The notes under the pieces were generated by a model. The model saw nothing but the letters and a program-made list of their open reading frames with translations. It was not told the DNA's origin and did not search any database. From Peptostreptococcaceae bacterium (GTDB lineage: Bacteria > Bacillota_A > Clostridia > Peptostreptococcales > Anaerovoracaceae): a DNA stretch of 8,329 bases. Positions 5,952 to 8,329 of the stretch are shown in pieces; position 1 is the stretch's first letter, and the number at the start of each line of letters is the position of its first letter. The stretch covers positions 1 to 8,329 of the forward strand of contig JAENWH010000065.1 of the NCBI GenBank assembly GCA_016650135.1, written 5' to 3'. Both the position numbers and the translations under genes were made by a program.

Positions 5952-6734
5952 TCAGTCCACTCTGTTATCTCTTTTTTCAATTTTATATAGATGTATGTAA
6001 AAACGGCCATTTACTTCTTCCTTTACATCCATTGTTTGGAAGCAATTTGAATATACTAATTTAATGGTTTTTCCCTTGAATTTCCTCTTATCCATAGAAT
6101 CATAAAGTGTACCTATATGCATTAGAGGATTTACTATTTTTGACAAATCATAATTCATATTGAAGAGCATCAAATATTTGTTCTCTATATCTCGCAAGTC
6201 ATTCATTTTCACAATATCTTTTTTTATCTGGTTTAGCCAGCCAATATATAGATTTCCATCTTTCCTAGTTCCAGCCCATTTCATTTCGATGGCAACATCA
6301 GGCGTCCAGCCAACATTATCATCGTTAATTTCTTCTTCAGTAATATCTTTATAAAAAATTGCCAAATCCAGTAATCTTTTGTCCCCGTAAAAATCTCTTT
6401 CAGGTAGCATCTTATACTTATCAACTAGATTTGTGTAAATCAAATATTTTAGTATTGGCTCAGTAATAGACCAGGCTCCAATGCCCTTTGCATCATACTT
6501 ATAAAAGTTCTTATTAGGCCCACTTAACATCTTAGTGTTAATTTGAGAATCGTACTTCTTCAAAACATTTATTGCATCATCACAAAAATCACACATGAAT
6601 GAATCGATTGGTGGATTTTCTTTCACAGATTTTTTAGAGTTAAATTGCGGATCAATATTTTTGTCCATGAATAAAAAGTTTTCATTTTGTTCATTGAAAA
6701 CATCATTACACTTATCCGGGATATTTCCTGCCAC
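5952..6734 (-). CDS. Putative PD-(D/E)XK nuclease-fold protein, unknown family
   Basis: This 260-residue protein has the hallmarks of a PD-(D/E)XK active site, though I cannot name the family. In order: helix ITEPILKYLIY with E92, strand RLLDLAIFY with D123, an acidic insertion (129-142), strand PDVAIEMKWAG with D146 and E150-x-K152, and a helix with Q169 (GWLNQIKKDIVKM). The arrangement E, D, ExK and Q is that of restriction-type nucleases. An N-terminal region of about 45 polar residues leads to C48-x2-C51 in MCDFCDD, a possible half of a zinc site. The frame opens at a GTG at 6761, but GGAGGT lies 6 bases before the GTG at 6734, which I take as the start. No signal peptide or membrane segment is seen. 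It is the first gene of the cassette in transcription order. A restriction or defence role is inference from fold and neighbours. Confidence 0.7.
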   Translation of the reverse strand: MAGNIPDKCNDVFNEQNENFLFMDKNIDPQFNSKKSVKENPPIDSFMCDFCDDAINVLKKYDSQINTKMLSGPNKNFYKYDAKGIGAWSITEPILKYLIYTNLVDKYKMLPERDFYGDKRLLDLAIFYKDITEEEINDDNVGWTPDVAIEMKWAGTRKDGNLYIGWLNQIKKDIVKMNDLRDIENKYLMLFNMNYDLSKIVNPLMHIGTLYDSMDKRKFKGKTIKLVYSNCFQTMDVKEEVNGRFYIHLYKIEKRDNRVD

Positions 6735-6740
6735 CTTAGC

Positions 6741-6746
6741 ACCTCC
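6741..6746 (-). promoter_or_regulatory. Ribosome binding site deciding the GTG start at 6734
   Basis: On the minus strand the bases read GGAGGT, 6 bases before the GTG at 6734. It is the strongest Shine-Dalgarno match of the cassette and lies within the longer frame from 6761, so it argues for the shorter product beginning MAGNIPDK. Confidence 0.75.
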
Positions 6747-6821
6747 ATTACTTTTCCCCACAACAAATTTTGTGAAAACTATTAAGATTTAAAATCCTAA
6801 CACCATACATTACTTCAATAT

Positions 6822-6851
6822 ATCATAAACAAAGCCCTAATATTGGCACAA
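6822..6851 (-). promoter_or_regulatory. Candidate promoter of the central cassette
   Basis: On the minus strand TTGTGC (complement of 6846-6851) and TATGAT (complement of 6822-6827) are 18 bases apart, about 90 bases before the GTG at 6734. The -10 match is 5 of 6, the -35 only 3 of 6. The spacer contains AATATTAG, the same eight bases that form most of the palindrome before the 194-residue gene. The rest of the 6735-6928 gap is AT-rich with no gene. Confidence 0.35.
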
Positions 6852-6915
6852 TCACGGACAAAGATGACGTCTAAATATAATGTTAATGGGGCTTGTCCAC
6901 TAAAGTTTATCAAAC

Positions 6916-7767
6916 ATTAAATCCCATTCTACCCAAACAACTTCTCTTTATAAACACCCTTAACAACCAACCCCTTGATTGCATCCAGTACAATCTGCTT
7001 ATCTTCCTTATACGTTAATCCTAACCACATGTCATTCGTCTCAAGCAGCTTCACCTTGGCTGTGCCGCTCTTTATTAGCCCGTCCATGATAGTCGGTAGC
7101 AGATACTCGGATTTCATGTCTCCCGGTTCAAGGGATGATAAAAACTCAACAAATCCTCCTTCAAGAATATCCATGAAATCAGGAGTCAGTCCCCACATGT
7201 TCATGGAAACATAATAGTCAGCATCTAAAATCTTCATTTTTCCATCATCTCCAAGAACAGCAGCCCCATCAGGGAAGCCAATATCCCCATGGGTCTTGAC
7301 AATATTATGGGTTTCAGTCACTTTCGTCAGATAAAAGTCTTTATCAATCTGGCATACACCCCTTGTCACTCCGCCGTTATCGCTGAGCGTATTTCGGAGA
7401 AGGAAACCTGCCATGCAGTATTCTCCCTTAGATGGGCTTGGTTCATTGATTTTCACCAGGTAATCGTGTACTTTGACAAAGGCTTCTTTTCCGTAATAGT
7501 CATCCGCGTTAATGACGGCAAAAGGTTCTTTAATAATGCCTTTGCAGGAAATAACTGCTTGGCCGGTACCCCAAGGTTTTGTTCTTTCTCCAGATCTTTT
7601 CTTATAATAAATACTATTTTATTAAAGCCCGCTTCCAGTGCATCATGAATGGAATTTTCCATGATGATTTCTCCACTTGGCTCGGTTGCTTCAAGCTGCT
7701 TTATTCCGCCGCCAAACCGGGATCCTGATCCGGTTTCGGCTGCCATGATAGCTAATGCAGTATCCAT
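6916..7767. repeat. Long direct repeat, copy 2 (degenerate nucleotidyltransferase gene)
   Basis: This is the partner of 2543-3494, same orientation, offset 4373 bases at its left part and 4267 beyond the deletion point. The sequences beyond either end do not match: no galE remnant follows this copy, and upstream of it lies nudC. Confidence 0.9.
6929..7767 (-). pseudogene. Second nucleotidyltransferase copy, frameshifted by a 106-base deletion
   Basis: This is a broken relative of the intact gene at 2556-3494. It starts at the ATG at 7767 (MDTALAIMAA) and matches the intact copy to RKDLEK, then jumps at about 7593/7594 to the equivalent of RTKPWGTG. Compared with the other copy, 106 bases (35 codons plus one) are missing, so the first frame runs on in nonsense to a stop at 7453 while the second half stays open in another frame down to TAG at 6929. 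There is also a 6-base gain at the nucleotide loop: AAETGSGSRFGGG replaces AAGIGSRFGGG, a tandem GGATCA/GGATCC. The lengths agree exactly: 939 - 106 + 6 = 839 bases. The rest, including NADDYYG, is well kept, so decay may be recent or maintained by conversion with the intact copy. No active enzyme is expected. Confidence 0.92.
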
Positions 7768-7837
7768 ATTTATTTTCTTTTCATCTATCAATTGTTCAAA
7801 ATTAGTGAGTTGCACTTCAGCCTGATTAATATAAAGT

Positions 7838-8329
7838 TCAAAGATTGAGATTAAATAAACCTTTCGTCCGAAACACTTCAATCATTTCACCAGTCAAAGA
7901 TATGTTATTCTCCGGCTCCGGGATGTCCTCCCGTGGCATCCAGACTCCAATGGCCAATTCCTCCTCATCCAGCTTAATGGTGTCATCGCCATCAAGCTCA
8001 GCGAAAAAACCTGCCAGGAGGGTATCGGTAAAAGGCCAGGGCTGGCTTTTGTAATATAGGATGTTTTTCACCCGAAGCCCCACTTCCTCCATCACTTCCC
8101 GGCGCACCGTCTGTTCCAAGCTTTCCCCGATCTCGCTGAAACCGGCAATCAAGGCATAGTTGCGATACTCCCGATTGGCATATTTGGTCATCAGCAACCG
8201 GTCTCCATCATAAACCCCTACAATGACACAGGGGGATATTGTGGGGTACACCGTCATGCCGCATTTTTCGCAATAAAGCATCCTCTCCTTTTCAGAGGGC
8301 TTCGTTGGCTCACCACACCGACTGCAAAA
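7838..8329 (-). CDS. nudC: NAD(H) pyrophosphatase NudC, C-terminal part (runs off the window)
   Basis: NudC hydrolyses NAD(H) to NMN(H) and AMP and can remove NAD caps from RNA; it is cytoplasmic and metal-dependent. The frame is open to the window edge, so the start lies outside and 163 residues are visible. They begin with a four-cysteine zinc ribbon, CSRC and CEKC (C-x2-C, 15 residues, C-x2-C), followed by YPTISPCVIVGV, the complete Nudix box (G-x5-E-x7-REVMEEVGL) and the NudC-specific SQPWPF. The ATG at 8281 splits the zinc ribbon and is not the start. Base composition is richer in G and C than the cassette to its left. The gap to the pseudogene start is 70 bases without an obvious terminator. 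Only the N-terminal domain is missing from view. Confidence 0.95.
   Translation of the reverse strand, partial: FCSRCGEPTKPSEKERMLYCEKCGMTVYPTISPCVIVGVYDGDRLLMTKYANREYRNYALIAGFSEIGESLEQTVRREVMEEVGLRVKNILYYKSQPWPFTDTLLAGFFAELDGDDTIKLDEEELAIGVWMPREDIPEPENNISLTGEMIEVFRTKGLFNLNL

Larger units (their letters stand above)
3495..6915. other. Accessory cassette bracketed by direct repeats
   Basis: This stretch lies exactly between the two nucleotidyltransferase copies and holds four minus-strand genes: the 260-residue and 426-residue PD-(D/E)XK proteins, the 194-residue unknown and the small repeat protein. It looks more AT-rich than its flanks (20 of 60 bases are G or C at 4201-4260, against 31 of 60 at 1381-1440 and 34 of 60 at 8101-8160). 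There is no integrase, transposase or tRNA at its borders, so recombination between the repeats, or insertion beside a duplicated gene, is the likelier origin. Acquisition from elsewhere is inferred. Confidence 0.55.

Noticed and set aside
6856..6898. GGACAA ... TTGTCC inverted repeat as a terminator after the pseudogene's end
   Set aside because: Only 6 paired bases with a loop of about 31 and no T run next to it.
7289..7648. Plus-strand frame of 119 residues opposite the pseudogene
   Set aside because: An equivalent antisense frame exists opposite the intact copy at 2916-3146, so it reflects codon use of the real gene; no ribosome site or family resemblance.
7768..7881. Upstream extension of the pseudogene frame into nudC
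   Set aside because: The open frame runs to 7881 but overlaps the end of nudC, and the similarity to the intact copy begins at the ATG at 7767.
1..8329. CRISPR arrays, tRNA or rRNA genes, insertion sequences, integrase
   Set aside because: No regularly spaced repeats, cloverleaf-like segments, transposase or integrase motifs were seen on either strand; the only long repeat is the nucleotidyltransferase duplication.

Overview
The window reads as chromosomal DNA of a low-GC Gram-positive anaerobe, most likely a member of the Clostridia (Lachnospiraceae or a relative). This rests on AT-rich intergenic DNA, strong AGGAGG-type ribosome sites, use of GTG and TTG starts, and a VanZ-like, DUF368 and GalE neighbourhood. 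All supported genes lie on the minus strand, so the biological order runs from the right end of the window to the left. I see no tRNA, rRNA, CRISPR array, transposase or integrase.

Right flank (about 6916-8329): the C-terminal part of a NudC-type NAD(H) pyrophosphatase, cut by the window edge, is followed by a broken copy of a sugar-phosphate nucleotidyltransferase gene. That copy lost 106 bases internally, which shifts the frame, and gained 6 bases inside the nucleotide-binding loop.

Central cassette (about 3495-6915), AT-rich and accessory in character: a 260-residue putative PD-(D/E)XK protein; a 194-residue unknown protein with a Cys cluster and a C-terminal half that by eye recalls the T7 loop and C-terminal domain of FtsZ; a 426-residue PD-(D/E)XK nuclease of the PDDEXK_4 type; and a small protein built of four repeats of about 20 residues. 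The small protein's frame seems to continue, after a one-base slip in a homopolymer, into a CCHC zinc-knuckle-like tail. No known defence system is recognised as a whole. Two different nuclease-fold proteins together suggest an uncharacterised nucleic-acid-targeting or defence module.

Left flank (1-3494): the intact nucleotidyltransferase gene, galE, a DUF368 membrane protein (the family that includes polyprenyl-phosphate translocases) and a VanZ-like membrane protein. Gaps are short and the last two genes overlap, which indicates one envelope or sugar-nucleotide operon. The nucleotidyltransferase would make an NDP-sugar, GalE would interconvert UDP-glucose and UDP-galactose, and DUF368 would return the lipid carrier used in glycan assembly.

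The two nucleotidyltransferase copies form direct repeats of about 0.85-0.95 kb that bracket the cassette exactly. The layout therefore looks like a cassette held between a functional gene and its decayed duplicate.
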